Assembly: GCA_964427285.1 (NCBI GenBank)
Contig: CAYRTS010000008.1
Span: forward strand, 8,545-72,544
Direction: 5' to 3'
Length of the DNA: 64,000 bases
DNA from: SPCO01 sp964427285
Lineage (GTDB): Bacteria; Chloroflexota; Limnocylindria; Limnocylindrales; CSP1-4
A program made the position numbers and the translations under genes. Shown here in pieces: positions 43,234-52,186 of the stretch (position 1 is its first letter; the number at the start of each line of letters is the position of its first letter). The notes below the pieces were generated by a model. That model was not told where the DNA came from and did not search any database. It worked only from the letters and a program-made list of their open reading frames with translations.

Positions 43234-44199
43234 GTGAGCCCGGAGCGCCCGCTGGCCGCGGCCGGGCCGACCGGCCTGGCGCGCGCTCCCCGGCGTCGTC
43301 ACGATCCGACGCCGCTGGCCGACCCGATCGTCCCGCCCGGTCCGTCCACGGTCGACCTGCATACGCATTCGCGGCGCTCGGACGGCATCCTGGAGCCCGG
43401 CGCCCTGCTCGGCGCCGCCGCTGCGTGCGGTGTTACCACGTTCGCGCTGACCGATCACGACACGTTGGCCGGTTATCGCGAGGTGCTCGCCGCCGACGCG
43501 ATCCCCATGGGAATGACCCTGCTGCCAGGGGTCGAGATCAATGCGCTGGTGACCCGGGACCTGGGGCTCTGGGAGGGCGAGCTGCACATCCTGGGCATCG
43601 GCATGGATCCGGCCGACGAGACCTTCGAGGCGACGCTCGCCGTTCAGCGCCAGCAGCGCCGGGTGCGCTTCGCAAGGACCGTCGACCGGCTGCGCGAGCT
43701 GGATCTTGGGATCGACGCGGAAGTGGCCGCGGTCCCGCTCGACGGTGACGACGCGCTCGGCCGTCCGACGATCGCCCGCGCCCTGGTCGGCGCCGGCCAC
43801 GCGGCGAGCGTCGAGGACGCCTTCGCACGCCTGATCGGCCACGGTACCCCGGGCTATGTCCGGCGCGATGGCCTGGGGCCGGACGACGCGATCCGCGCGA
43901 TCGTTGCGGCTGGAGGCCTCGCGATCCTTGCGCACTTCCGGGAGGCCTCAACCCGGCTGTCGCTGCTGCGCGAACTCATCGAGGTCGGGCTGGGCGGGCT
44001 CGAGGTGCACTATCGGAGCTTCGACGCCCCGACGACCGCCGCGGTCGGCGAGGTGGCGCGCGCGCTCGGTCTACTGCCGACCGGCGGCACGGACTACCAC
44101 GGCGACCTGGGGTCATACGCGGCAGCTCACGCCGCGTCGTGGGTGCCGCCCGAGATCGGCCAGATGCTCCTGGATCGCCTCGGCCGCCGCTGGCCCTAG
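43234..44199 (+). CDS. PHP-domain phosphoesterase (RNase AM / TrpH-like)
   Basis: 321 aa. The four PHP motifs are clear: VDLHTHSRRSDG, TDHDTLAGY, LLPGVEINAL and the later AILAHFREA and GTDYHGDLGS. YciV/RNase AM-type proteins are 5'-3' exoribonucleases or 3',5'-nucleoside bisphosphate phosphatases. The position directly behind rny and ymdB favours a role in finishing RNA breakdown (inference). Histidinol phosphatase of the HisK type is a less likely alternative. The GTG at 43234 is chosen because an earlier frame to 43135 lies inside ymdB. About 40 Pro/Arg-rich residues precede the domain. It converges on terC with a 4-bp overlap. Confidence 0.85.
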   Translation: MSPERPLAAAGPTGLARAPRRRHDPTPLADPIVPPGPSTVDLHTHSRRSDGILEPGALLGAAAACGVTTFALTDHDTLAGYREVLAADAIPMGMTLLPGVEINALVTRDLGLWEGELHILGIGMDPADETFEATLAVQRQQRRVRFARTVDRLRELDLGIDAEVAAVPLDGDDALGRPTIARALVGAGHAASVEDAFARLIGHGTPGYVRRDGLGPDDAIRAIVAAGGLAILAHFREASTRLSLLRELIEVGLGGLEVHYRSFDAPTTAAVGEVARALGLLPTGGTDYHGDLGSYAAAHAASWVPPEIGQMLLDRLGRRWP

Positions 44200-44969
44200 C
44201 GAGCGGCCGCCGGCTCGGCCTCCTCCTTGACGAAGGTCGGACGCAGCTCGATCGGTGGCTGCCGGCGTCGGCGAGCCCGCAGGTTGAGGGCCTCGACGAA
44301 CACGCTGAACCCCATGGCCGCGTAGATGAACGACTTGTCAATGTGCAGACCGAAGCCGTCCGCGACGAGCGTGACGCCAATCAGCAACAGGAAGGACAGG
44401 GCGAGCATCTTGACCGTCGGATGCGCATGGACAAAGCGGGCAAGCGGTCCGGACGCCATGAGCATCACCCCGACCGCGATCACCACCGCAGCGATCATGA
44501 TCGCGACTTCGTCCACGAGCCCGACGGCGGTCAGCACCGAATCCAGCGAGAAGACGATATCGAGCAGCACGATCTGGGCAAGGACGGCGCCCATCGAAGC
44601 CGTCGCGAGGCCCACCCCGGCGGCGTGCGCGGCTTCACCTTCCAGTGACTCATGGATCTCGGTCGTCGCCTTCCAGAGGAGGAACAGGCCGCCGCCGATG
44701 AGGATGAGGTCCCGCCACGAAAAGTCATGATCGAGGAGGCGAACTGCCGGTGCCGTCAGCCCGATGATCCAGGAGATCGCGAGAAGCAGCAGGATGCGCA
44801 TGCCCATGGCCAGAGCCAGACCGATGCGCCGAGCGCGATCCTGGTCCGCGGCGGGCAGGCGCTGCACCAGGATCGAGATGAAGATGACGTTGTCGATGCC
44901 GAGGACGATCTCCAGTATGGTCAGGGTAAGCAGAGCGACCCACGTCTCGGGGTTGGTCAGGAGTTCCAC
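44196..44969 (-). CDS. TerC/YkoY family integral membrane protein
   Basis: 257 aa with about seven membrane segments and the family motif LEIVLGIDNVIFISIL near residue 20, plus IVFSLDSVLTAVGL near 130, both with the Asp residues thought to move metal ions. TerC-family proteins export Mn2+ and support metalation of secreted enzymes. No yybP-ykoY riboswitch is seen, and there is no room for one. The GTG start at 44969 lies 6 nt downstream of a TACCAT -10 box and has no ribosome-binding site, so it is probably leaderless. Confidence 0.88.
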   Translation of the reverse strand: MELLTNPETWVALLTLTILEIVLGIDNVIFISILVQRLPAADQDRARRIGLALAMGMRILLLLAISWIIGLTAPAVRLLDHDFSWRDLILIGGGLFLLWKATTEIHESLEGEAAHAAGVGLATASMGAVLAQIVLLDIVFSLDSVLTAVGLVDEVAIMIAAVVIAVGVMLMASGPLARFVHAHPTVKMLALSFLLLIGVTLVADGFGLHIDKSFIYAAMGFSVFVEALNLRARRRRQPPIELRPTFVKEEAEPAAAR

Positions 44970-44975
44970 GGTCGC

Positions 44976-45010
44976 ATGGTAATCGGAAGATGGGCTTTTC
45001 CACGTACCAT
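44976..45010. promoter_or_regulatory. Back-to-back -10 boxes for leaderless terC and miaB
   Basis: TACCAT on the minus strand (44976-44981) lies 6 nt before the terC GTG. TACCAT on the plus strand (45005-45010) lies 9 nt before the miaB GTG. Both genes lack a Shine-Dalgarno. The whole divergent control region is only 50 bp, so the two promoters must share their upstream DNA. Confidence 0.5.
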
Positions 45011-45019
45011 GGCCGCGCA

Positions 45020-46696
45020 GTGACCGAGATCGCCCCACCCAGACGCGCCCTACCCGTCCTCGACCGGGCCCCGTCGAGTCCGACACGACCGGTCCGGGCG
45101 CCCGAGAGGCTCGCCGACGACCGGCTCGCGGAGTACCTGCCCGAGACCCTGGCCCTCCCGCGCTTTCACCTCTGGACGCTGGGCTGCCAGATGAACAGGA
45201 GCGACTCCGAGGAGATGGCCGGCCGGCTCCTGGCTGCGGGCTGCGAGGAGGCGTCCAGCCTCGACGCGGCGGACCTCGTGGTCATCAACACCTGTGCCAT
45301 CCGCGAGGCTGCGGAGCAGAAGGTGATCGGTCGACAAGGGCAGCTGGCCCGGCTCAAGGCCGCCAAACCGGGACTCCGGGTGGTCCTCACCGGCTGTTCG
45401 GTCCGTGAACCGGATCGGGCCGGTCTCCGGCGGCGTTATCCGGCCGTGGACCTGTTCCTGCGGCCAGACGAGGAACCCGAGCTGATCGACCGACTCGGGC
45501 TCGCCTCGGCGCAGGGACGGATCGGCTCGGCACAAGCGTGGACCGGCGCGACGGGCGCGACCGGGGCGACCGGGGCGACGACCACCGTCGGGCGCACCGT
45601 CGTCGGCGCGGCCGACCACCTGGCCGGGTCGCGCGCCCAGGCCCTCGAGAGCGGGGCCATCGCCCGCGGGTCGTCGATTTCGGCCTGGCTCCCGATCATC
45701 TACGGCTGTGACAAGACCTGCACGTACTGCATCGTGCCGTTCAGCCGTGGCCCGGAGCGCAGCCGACCGTTCGACGACATCCTCGACGAAGCGCGGACGC
45801 TCGCTGCCAGCGGCTACCAGGAGATCACCCTGCTGGGCCAGAACGTCAACTCCTACGGCCACGACCTCGCGCCGGAGCCACGATTCGACCATGTCTCCGA
45901 AGCTCGCTGGGCGGGTCACCAGCTCGAGCGTGCCGGCCGCCCTGACCTCGCCGAGCTGATCCGCGCCATTGACGCACTTCGAGCCCCTGACGGTCGGCCC
46001 GCGCTCGGGCGGTTGCGCTTCGTGACGTCGCATCCGTGGGACCTGTCCGATCGCTTGATCGCGGCGCTAACCGACTGCGAATCCGTCTGCGAACACCTCC
46101 ACCTGCCGGTCCAGTCCGGCTCCGACGCCGTGTTGCGGCGCATGGGCCGCCAGTACACCGTGGAGCACTACCGCGAGCGACTGACCCGGATCCGCGCATC
46201 GGTCCCGGAGATCGCCATCTCGACGGACGTCATCGTGGGCTTCTGCGGCGAGACAGAGGCGCAGTTCGAGGAGACCCTGGCACTGCTCGAAGCCGTCCGC
46301 TACGACCAGGTCTTCGCGGCGGCCTACTCACCACGCCCCGGGACACCGGCCATGCGCCTCGCCGACGACGTACCCGCGGCCGACAAACGACGCCGGCTCA
46401 ACACGCTCCTCGCGATCCAGGAGCGGATCGGGCACCAGCGCAATCAGGCCTGGCTCGGTCGGGAGGTGGCGGTCCTGGTCGATGCGGTCAACGCGCCGCG
46501 CGCGCATGGGCACGACGAGTTTGACCCGGGATCGCCCCAGACCGGTCGCGGCGAGCACGCGTCCCTGTCCGGGCGCACCCGGACCAACAAGCTGGTGCAT
46601 CTCTCCGGTCCGCTCGGACTCATCGGGCAAACGGTCGCGATCCAGATTGACCACGCCGGTCCCTATGCCCTGCGAGGCGCCCTCGTCGGTGGTTGA
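45020..46696 (+). CDS. miaB: tRNA-2-methylthio-N6-dimethylallyladenosine synthase
   Basis: 558 aa. The N-terminal UPF0004 domain has LWTLGCQMNRSDSE and the auxiliary-cluster cysteines. The radical SAM CxxxCxxC is in YGCDKTCTYCIVPFSRG, and a C-terminal TRAM domain is present (VLVDAVNAPR to NKLVHLSGP). It adds the ms2 group to i6A37, and miaA directly follows. Between the first two domains sits an insertion of about 45 residues with a GAT-repeat (DNA about 45545-45590) that is not typical of MiaB. The start is GTG 45020, probably leaderless. Confidence 0.94.
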   Translation: MTEIAPPRRALPVLDRAPSSPTRPVRAPERLADDRLAEYLPETLALPRFHLWTLGCQMNRSDSEEMAGRLLAAGCEEASSLDAADLVVINTCAIREAAEQKVIGRQGQLARLKAAKPGLRVVLTGCSVREPDRAGLRRRYPAVDLFLRPDEEPELIDRLGLASAQGRIGSAQAWTGATGATGATGATTTVGRTVVGAADHLAGSRAQALESGAIARGSSISAWLPIIYGCDKTCTYCIVPFSRGPERSRPFDDILDEARTLAASGYQEITLLGQNVNSYGHDLAPEPRFDHVSEARWAGHQLERAGRPDLAELIRAIDALRAPDGRPALGRLRFVTSHPWDLSDRLIAALTDCESVCEHLHLPVQSGSDAVLRRMGRQYTVEHYRERLTRIRASVPEIAISTDVIVGFCGETEAQFEETLALLEAVRYDQVFAAAYSPRPGTPAMRLADDVPAADKRRRLNTLLAIQERIGHQRNQAWLGREVAVLVDAVNAPRAHGHDEFDPGSPQTGRGEHASLSGRTRTNKLVHLSGPLGLIGQTVAIQIDHAGPYALRGALVGG

Positions 46697-47702
46697 CCGG
46701 CTCGTCAATGGCTCGGTGCGTGCCCGCCCCGGGACCGGCTCGACCGAGCATCCGGAGGCACCGCCCCTGATCGTGGTCGCCGGGGCCACCGCGACAGGAA
46801 AGACGGAGCTGGCGATCCGGCTAGCCGAGGCGATCGAACGCGCGGGCCGGCCCACTGCCGTGATCTCCGCCGATTCCCGCCAGGTCTTCCGGGGCCTGGA
46901 CATCGGAACGGCCAAGGCCAGCCCGGCCGAGCAGGCCCGCGTCACCCACCACGGCATCGATCTGGTGGAACCCGACAAGCCGTTCAGCGTCGCCGACTTT
47001 GTGTTCCACGCCCGCGGCATCCTGGCCGACATGGCGACGCGGAGTGGCGTCGTGATCCTGGCCGGTGGAACCGGGCTCTACCTGCGAGCCGTCGGGCGCG
47101 GACTGGACACCGCCGCCCTGCCCAGTGATCCCGACGTTCGTGCCCGGCTCGAAGCGGAACTCATTGCCGGAGGTCTGCCGCCGCTGGTCGAACGCCTGCA
47201 ACGGCTCGCGCCGACGCTGGCCGCCAGGGTCGACCTGCGCAATCCGCGCCGGGTGGTCAGGGCGCTCGAAATGGCCACCCTGCGTGGTGACGTCGTACCC
47301 GCCGAACCGCGCGGCTACCCGGGTCCCATCGCCTGGATCGGCCTGACCGTGGAGCCAGGTCCGCACGCGGCCCGGATCGAACGGCGGGCACGCGCCCAGT
47401 TCGAGGCCGGCCTGATCGAGGAGGCGCGAGCCCTGCGCGAGCGGTTCGATCCGGCGTTGCCGGCCTTCTCGGCGATCGGCTACCGGGAAGCGTGGGCCGT
47501 CATCGATGGCGAACTCAGCCGCGAGCAGGCGATCGCGCTCGACGCCCGGCGCAATGTCGCCTTCACGAAACGCCAGCGCACCTGGTTCCGTGCGGAACCC
47601 GGGATCACGTGGCTCGACGCGACCTCCGATCTGCCGTTCGCGGCCGCCATCAAGCTGGCGCGCGAGACCATCGAAGCTGGCGACCGCCGCCGAGATCCCT
47701 GA
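46689..47702 (+). CDS. miaA: tRNA dimethylallyltransferase
   Basis: 337 aa. It has the P-loop VVAGATATGKTELAIRLA, then ISADSRQVFRGLDIGTAK, the FSVADFVFHA segment and GGTGLYLRA, and the C-terminal KRQRTWFRAEP. It transfers the dimethylallyl group to A37 of tRNAs reading UNN codons, making the substrate of MiaB. The GTG at 46689 overlaps the miaB 3' end by 8 bp. About 25 residues precede the P-loop. Confidence 0.95.
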   Translation: MVDRLVNGSVRARPGTGSTEHPEAPPLIVVAGATATGKTELAIRLAEAIERAGRPTAVISADSRQVFRGLDIGTAKASPAEQARVTHHGIDLVEPDKPFSVADFVFHARGILADMATRSGVVILAGGTGLYLRAVGRGLDTAALPSDPDVRARLEAELIAGGLPPLVERLQRLAPTLAARVDLRNPRRVVRALEMATLRGDVVPAEPRGYPGPIAWIGLTVEPGPHAARIERRARAQFEAGLIEEARALRERFDPALPAFSAIGYREAWAVIDGELSREQAIALDARRNVAFTKRQRTWFRAEPGITWLDATSDLPFAAAIKLARETIEAGDRRRDP

Positions 47703-47798
47703 TCTGCACGGCCGAACCGCCGCGATGGTGCACTCGGCTCGCACGGCAGGTCCTCTCATCGACTGACCAACGTCCCCGGGTCTTGCTGCCCGAGGGTC

Positions 47799-47804
47799 TA
47801 CACT
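47799..47804 (+). promoter_or_regulatory. -10 box TACACT for hflX (leaderless)
   Basis: TACACT lies 8 nt before the hflX ATG at 47813, and no Shine-Dalgarno lies between them. Confidence 0.5.
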
Positions 47805-47812
47805 GCCTCGCC

Positions 47813-49132
47813 ATGCCCACCCACTCGCTGATTGAGCTCGAGCACGTCCCGGAGAAGGCCTTTCTGGTCGCCGTGGATACCGGCGCCGATGCCGGCTGGT
47901 CCGCCGAGGATTCGCTGGCCGAGCTGGCCAACCTGGCTACCACCGCCGGAGCCGACGTCGTCGGTGCCGAGTGGCAGAACCGCCGCCATGTGGACCCCAA
48001 CTGGTACGTCGGCAAGGGTAAGGCCGATGAGCTCGCCGCCGCCAAACGGGAAACCGGGTTTGACCTGCTTGTGGCCGACGACGAGCTGTCGCCCGCCCAG
48101 CAACGAGCGCTCGAGGAGCTGCTAAAGGTCAAGGTCATCGATCGCAGTCGACTGATCCTCGACATCTTTGCGCTCCACGCCCAGACCCACGAGGGCCGGC
48201 TCCAGGTGGAACTCGCCCAGCTGGAGTACCAGCTGCCCCGACTGACCCGCCTGTGGACCCACCTGTCCCGGACCGGCGGCGGGATCGGCACCCGCGGCCC
48301 CGGCGAATCGCAGCTCGAGACGGACCGCAGGATCGTGCGCACCCGCATCGCGAAGATGAAGGAACGGGTGGATCAGGTCCGCCAGCAGCGCGCGACCGCC
48401 GCGCGCGGCCGGGATCGGCGGCTGTGGCCGACCGTCGGGATCGTCGGCTATACGAATGCCGGCAAGTCGACCCTGCTCAACGCCCTCGTCGGTAGCGAAG
48501 CCGCGAAGGCCGAGGACAAGCTCTTTGCCACGCTGGACCCGACCAGCCGCCAAGTCAAGCTCGGCGACGGCCAGACCGCGATCGTGACCGACACCGTTGG
48601 CTTCATCCACAAGTTGCCTCACCAGCTGGTGGAGGCCTTCCGCGCCACCCTCGACGAGGTCAACCGGGCCGATGTCCTGATCGAGGTCGTGGACGCCGCC
48701 GATCCACACTTCGCGGAGCATCGAACGACCGTCCAGACCGTCCTGGACGAGCTTGGCGCGGGCGACAAGCCACGCCTCGTCGCGTTCAACAAGGCCGATC
48801 TGCTCGATCGGGCCGCGCGCAGTGGTGCCGCACCGGCACCGGCCATCGCAGGTTCGGTCTTCGTGTCGGCCCTGACTGGCTATGGCCTTGACACCCTGCG
48901 CGCCGAGATCGCGGCGCTGCTGGCCTCGCTGTGGGTCGATGTCGATGTTGCGCTGCCGTACACCGCCGGCGAATTGCTCGCACGAGTCCGCGAGCGCGGA
49001 ACGATCGAACTCGAATACGGCGAGCGAGACGTGCGCATCCGCGGACGGGTGGCGCCGTCCCTCGCTGGCGAACTCGAAACCGTGGCCGGCCGCTGGGCCG
49101 AGACGGTTGGCGACCCGTCGGTCAGCGTGTGA
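47813..49132 (+). CDS. hflX: GTPase HflX
   Basis: 439 aa. The N-terminal HflX domain has VDPNWYVGKGKADELA and ELSPAQQRALEE. A coiled linker with GPGESQLETDRR follows. The G domain has G1 VGYTNAGKSTLLN, G3 DTVGFI and G4 NKAD. HflX splits stalled or hibernating 70S ribosomes after stress. I start at ATG 47813; the frame is open to 47492 but the extra part runs through miaA. It sits directly after miaB-miaA, a frequent neighbourhood. Confidence 0.95.
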   Translation: MPTHSLIELEHVPEKAFLVAVDTGADAGWSAEDSLAELANLATTAGADVVGAEWQNRRHVDPNWYVGKGKADELAAAKRETGFDLLVADDELSPAQQRALEELLKVKVIDRSRLILDIFALHAQTHEGRLQVELAQLEYQLPRLTRLWTHLSRTGGGIGTRGPGESQLETDRRIVRTRIAKMKERVDQVRQQRATAARGRDRRLWPTVGIVGYTNAGKSTLLNALVGSEAAKAEDKLFATLDPTSRQVKLGDGQTAIVTDTVGFIHKLPHQLVEAFRATLDEVNRADVLIEVVDAADPHFAEHRTTVQTVLDELGAGDKPRLVAFNKADLLDRAARSGAAPAPAIAGSVFVSALTGYGLDTLRAEIAALLASLWVDVDVALPYTAGELLARVRERGTIELEYGERDVRIRGRVAPSLAGELETVAGRWAETVGDPSVSV

Positions 49133-49373
49133 CGGGTCTTGTTTGGTGGACTGGGTGTGGACAACTTCGTCCTACGGGCAGAATCATTGCGAAAGTCGTT
49201 GATAACCCCGTATCCAAATGACGACTCCGCCGGCTATCGTTGGCATTGCTCGAAGGGGCTCTGGACCGAAAGCGGCGTCGCGGATGCAAATCAGCGGCGG
49301 TGAGTACGGACCAGCGGTTCCTTCGGGCGTTTTGCTGTCCGGCGCGATCCCGGGGGCGTGGGATGATGCGGCG

Positions 49374-50330
49374 ATGACGTTGCCTGAGCCTGCGCTGACA
49401 CTTGAGGCCATCCAGCGCGCCCGAACCGGGATCTCGCCGGTCTTCCGCGACTCTCCCCAGTACGTGCACGAGCGCCTCTCTGCGCTGGCGGGCATCCCCG
49501 TCATCGTCAAGATCGAAACGATGAACCCGATCCGCTCGTTCAAGGGACGGGGATCCTGGCTGGCCCTCCACGCCCTGGCGGGGGAGGGGAGGGTCGGGCC
49601 CGGGCGGCCAGTCGTCGTGGCCTCGGCCGGCAACTTCGGGCAGGGGATCGCCTATGCCGCCCGGAGCCTGGGCGTACTCGCCGTGGTCTTCGCGTCTCGC
49701 CAGGCCAACCCGGCGAAGGTTGCCCGGATGCGCGCGCTGGGCGCCACCGTGATCGCGGCGGGGGAGGACTTCGACGAAGCGTGTGCGGCGTCGCAGGCGT
49801 ACGCGACCGAACACCGCGCGGAACTGCTGGTCGACGGCGAGGACGTGCGGATCGCCACCGGCGCCGGGACGATGGCCCTGGAGGTGACGGACGCGGTGGA
49901 GGCCGGCGTCCTGCCCGCTCCCACGGTCGCGCTCGTGCCGGTCGGCAATGGGTCGCTGATCATCGGCGTTGGCTCGGTGGTGCACGCGGTCGCACCCGGC
50001 TGCCGCGTGATCGGGGTCCAGCCCGAAGGAGCGCCCGCCATGACCCTGAGCTGGCGCGCCGGTCGGCCGATCGATACGGTCTCCGTGTCCACCTATGCCG
50101 ACGGTGCCGCCGCCCGCGTCGCAATCCCGCCGGCTGTGGCCCTCATGGCTTCGGCGGTGGACGACATGGTCCTCGTCAGCGACGACGCGCTCCACGCGGC
50201 GCAGGCGATCCTGACCGAGGAGCTCGGCGTCACCGTTGAGGGTGCCGCAGCGCTGGCCTGGGCCGGTCTCCTGGCGATCCCGCAACCCAAGGGACCCGCG
50301 CTCCTGATCATCACCGGGAGCAACGACTGA
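49374..50330 (+). CDS. PLP-dependent threonine/serine dehydratase-like enzyme
   Basis: 318 aa, fold type II. The PLP Lys is in NPIRSFKGRGSW. The phosphate/PLP loop region is VASAGNFGQGIAYAARSLG, and the glycine-rich loop is VPVGNGSLIIGVG. It lacks the C-terminal ACT domain of biosynthetic IlvA, so a catabolic or broad-specificity dehydratase is more likely. The ATG at 49374 follows a GATGAT element by 6 nt, with no ribosome-binding site. A frame open to 49218 has no similarity upstream. Confidence 0.85.
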   Translation: MTLPEPALTLEAIQRARTGISPVFRDSPQYVHERLSALAGIPVIVKIETMNPIRSFKGRGSWLALHALAGEGRVGPGRPVVVASAGNFGQGIAYAARSLGVLAVVFASRQANPAKVARMRALGATVIAAGEDFDEACAASQAYATEHRAELLVDGEDVRIATGAGTMALEVTDAVEAGVLPAPTVALVPVGNGSLIIGVGSVVHAVAPGCRVIGVQPEGAPAMTLSWRAGRPIDTVSVSTYADGAAARVAIPPAVALMASAVDDMVLVSDDALHAAQAILTEELGVTVEGAAALAWAGLLAIPQPKGPALLIITGSND

Positions 50331-50335
50331 CGGCG

Positions 50336-51154
50336 TTGCGACAACCGCGACCCGGGGGGCTCGTTAACGCCGCGCGCCCGGCGGTCCCGCTGGGCCTGTT
50401 GATCCTCGCCGCGGGCCTGCCGGTTACCCGACCGATTGTGCTCATCGCGCTCGTCGTCGGAGCCACCATCGCCATCCGGCGGCAGACACCGGCCCGCTGG
50501 TCCTGGGCGGCGCCGATCCCGGTCGCCATCAACCTCTGTTTCGGGCTGTTGCCGGCGCCACTGGCCGACGCATTTGGCGGCGACTGCACCGACCTCGACT
50601 CGCCTCCGGCGGTCTGGCGTGCGGCCGAGGCCGCGCTTGCCCTGGGCGGCCTCGCGCTGCTCGCCTACCTGCTGCGAGCTCGCCGAGCGGACATCGGGTT
50701 GCGCTGGCCGGCTCGCCCCGTCATCGGGGTGGCCGCGACCGGAGCGGTGATCCTGGGGCCGATCGGCCTGCTGCTTGGCGCACTTCTGGCACGCCCGTTC
50801 TTCGGCACCTTCGAGCTCGATCTCAGCCGCCCGGCATTCCTCGTGCCGGCGCTCATCTTCGCGGTCGCCAACGGGGCAATGGAGGAGTTGTCGTACCGCG
50901 GCGCGCTGCTCGACTGGACCGCGAGGCTGACCGGGACCCGGCTCGCCGTCGTCGGCCAGGCGATCGTGTTCGGGCTGGCGCACGGCGGAGCCGATGTCGG
51001 CGGCTCGCCGATCTTCCTGATGGTCGCGCTCGGGGCCGGTGGTCTCCTTGCCGGCGTGATCGCCCTGCGGACCGGCTCGCTGCTCCTGCCGATCGCCTGG
51101 CACGTGGCCTTGGACTTGCCGCTCTACGTCTACCTGGCCTGTCGGGCGCCCTGA
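50336..51154 (+). CDS. CPBP-family intramembrane metalloprotease
   Basis: 272 aa with about eight hydrophobic segments. The CPBP (Abi) motifs are present: MEELSYRGALLDW (E-E-x3-R), FGLAHGGAD and AWHVALDLPLYV. Family members include Rce1-like proteases and bacteriocin-immunity proteins; the substrate is unknown. The start is TTG at 50336, 5 nt after the dehydratase stop, with GGGAG further upstream. It is the last gene before the toxin-antitoxin island. Confidence 0.82.
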   Translation: MRQPRPGGLVNAARPAVPLGLLILAAGLPVTRPIVLIALVVGATIAIRRQTPARWSWAAPIPVAINLCFGLLPAPLADAFGGDCTDLDSPPAVWRAAEAALALGGLALLAYLLRARRADIGLRWPARPVIGVAATGAVILGPIGLLLGALLARPFFGTFELDLSRPAFLVPALIFAVANGAMEELSYRGALLDWTARLTGTRLAVVGQAIVFGLAHGGADVGGSPIFLMVALGAGGLLAGVIALRTGSLLLPIAWHVALDLPLYVYLACRAP

Positions 51155-51201
51155 TGGGCAGCTCGACGCCACAGCAATCGCGACCATGGTGCAGCATGGC
51201 G

Positions 51202-51207
51202 TAGTAT
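51202..51207 (+). promoter_or_regulatory. -10 box TAGTAT for the HTH-MNT/HEPN operon (leaderless)
   Basis: TAGTAT lies 9 nt before ATG 51217. The stretch from 51201 to the ATG matches the pattern GTAGTATGCRACRACNATG, which is shared almost exactly with the promoter of the HTH/PIN operon at 52934. Confidence 0.55.
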
Positions 51208-51216
51208 GCGACGACG

Positions 51217-51765
51217 ATGGTATCAGTAGCTGAAGCCGCTCAACGGGCCGGTCGCGACCCAGAGACGATCCGACGCTGGATCCGGGCAGGGAAGGTGAGC
51301 GCCTGGAAGGTCGGCGGCCAGCACATGATCGACGAGGAGGACCTCGCTACCGCCATCCGTGGCGTTGGGTCTATCCAGCCAGGCGAAGTCCGAATGGCGC
51401 GAGAGGCCGGCGCCCCGTACTTCGCCGCGCAGGATCATCGGCCAGCAACCGCGATCGATCCGTGGTTGACAACGATCGTTGGACGCATCGTGCGCGCCAT
51501 GGACCCGACTCGAATCATCCTGTTCGGGGCACGTGCTCGTGGCGAGGCCCGCGCCGACAGCGACTACGAGTTGCTGGTCATCCTGCCGGAGGTGCCGGAT
51601 CGGATGGCGGCCAGGGTGGCCGTTCGGCGTTCGTTCGAGGATGTCCCGGTGCCGGCCGACATCCACGTAGCCTCGGTGGACGAGATCGACGGACAGCCAT
51701 CGGGCGCGCTCTACTGGGCCCTCAAGGAAGGTTGCAGCGTGTATGCGCGTGCCGCGGCCCGCTGA
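51217..51765 (+). CDS. HTH domain fused to MNT-type nucleotidyltransferase (antitoxin)
   Basis: 182 aa. Residues 1-48 form an excisionase/MerR-like helix-turn-helix (VAEAAQRAG, ETIRRWIRAGK, DEEDLATAI). Residues about 85-180 form a minimal nucleotidyltransferase with FGARARGEARADSDYELLV. Canonical MNT proteins have G-S and D-x-D; here they read G-A and D-Y-E, so catalysis may be altered. MNT antitoxins modify or neutralise HEPN toxins, and the HEPN gene overlaps by 23 bp. The fused HTH would let the antitoxin repress its own promoter directly. It is closely similar to the HTH protein at 52950. Confidence 0.82.
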   Translation: MVSVAEAAQRAGRDPETIRRWIRAGKVSAWKVGGQHMIDEEDLATAIRGVGSIQPGEVRMAREAGAPYFAAQDHRPATAIDPWLTTIVGRIVRAMDPTRIILFGARARGEARADSDYELLVILPEVPDRMAARVAVRRSFEDVPVPADIHVASVDEIDGQPSGALYWALKEGCSVYARAAAR

Positions 51766-52165
51766 CGCCGCAGACTGGTGGCTTCGGACCGCAGTGGGGG
51801 ACCTCACCGCGGCACGATCGCTCCTCAGCACGCCGTCCGCGCCGGCTCGGGGCGCCGCACAGTTCGCCCACCAGGCCGCCGAAAGGGCGCTCAAGGCGGC
51901 GATCGCTGCGACCGGTGAGGAACCGGTCCGGACCCACGACCTCGTCTTCCTGACCCTGCGCTGTGACAGCGCCTTGCAGCGGACCCTGGCCCGCATCGAC
52001 ATCCCGGTTCTGTCGGCCGTGCTGTCCAGATCACGCTACCCGGAGATGGACGATCCGGTCATCAGCCGCGACCAGGCCACAGCCTGGCTTGCCGACGCCC
52101 AGGAGATCGTTGCGGCCGCCGGACAGCATCTCAACATCGACATCGAGTCGTTGGCGGCCGCGTGA
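51743..52165 (+). CDS. HEPN-domain protein (toxin of MNT/HEPN pair)
   Basis: 140 aa, mostly helical. FAHQAAERALKAAIAATGEE and VRTHDLVFL are the conserved HEPN segments of the COG1895/COG2250 group, and SRYPEMDDP matches their R-Y-P-D region. HEPN toxins are RNases using an R-x4-6-H motif. That exact motif is not clear here, so RNase activity is uncertain. It overlaps the HTH-MNT gene and forms a two-gene operon. Confidence 0.8.
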   Translation: MRVPRPADAADWWLRTAVGDLTAARSLLSTPSAPARGAAQFAHQAAERALKAAIAATGEEPVRTHDLVFLTLRCDSALQRTLARIDIPVLSAVLSRSRYPEMDDPVISRDQATAWLADAQEIVAAAGQHLNIDIESLAAA

Positions 52166-52186
52166 GGTTCGGCAGGGACGGGCCAT

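Noticed and set aside
43234..44199. PHP protein as the missing histidinol phosphatase
   Set aside because: Motifs and neighbours (rny, ymdB) fit the RNase AM/TrpH group better, and it is 14 kb from the his genes.
49133..49373. Replication-origin-like DnaA box (TGTGGACAA, near 49158)
   Set aside because: A single box without a cluster, AT-rich region or dnaA/dnaN neighbours; likely chance.
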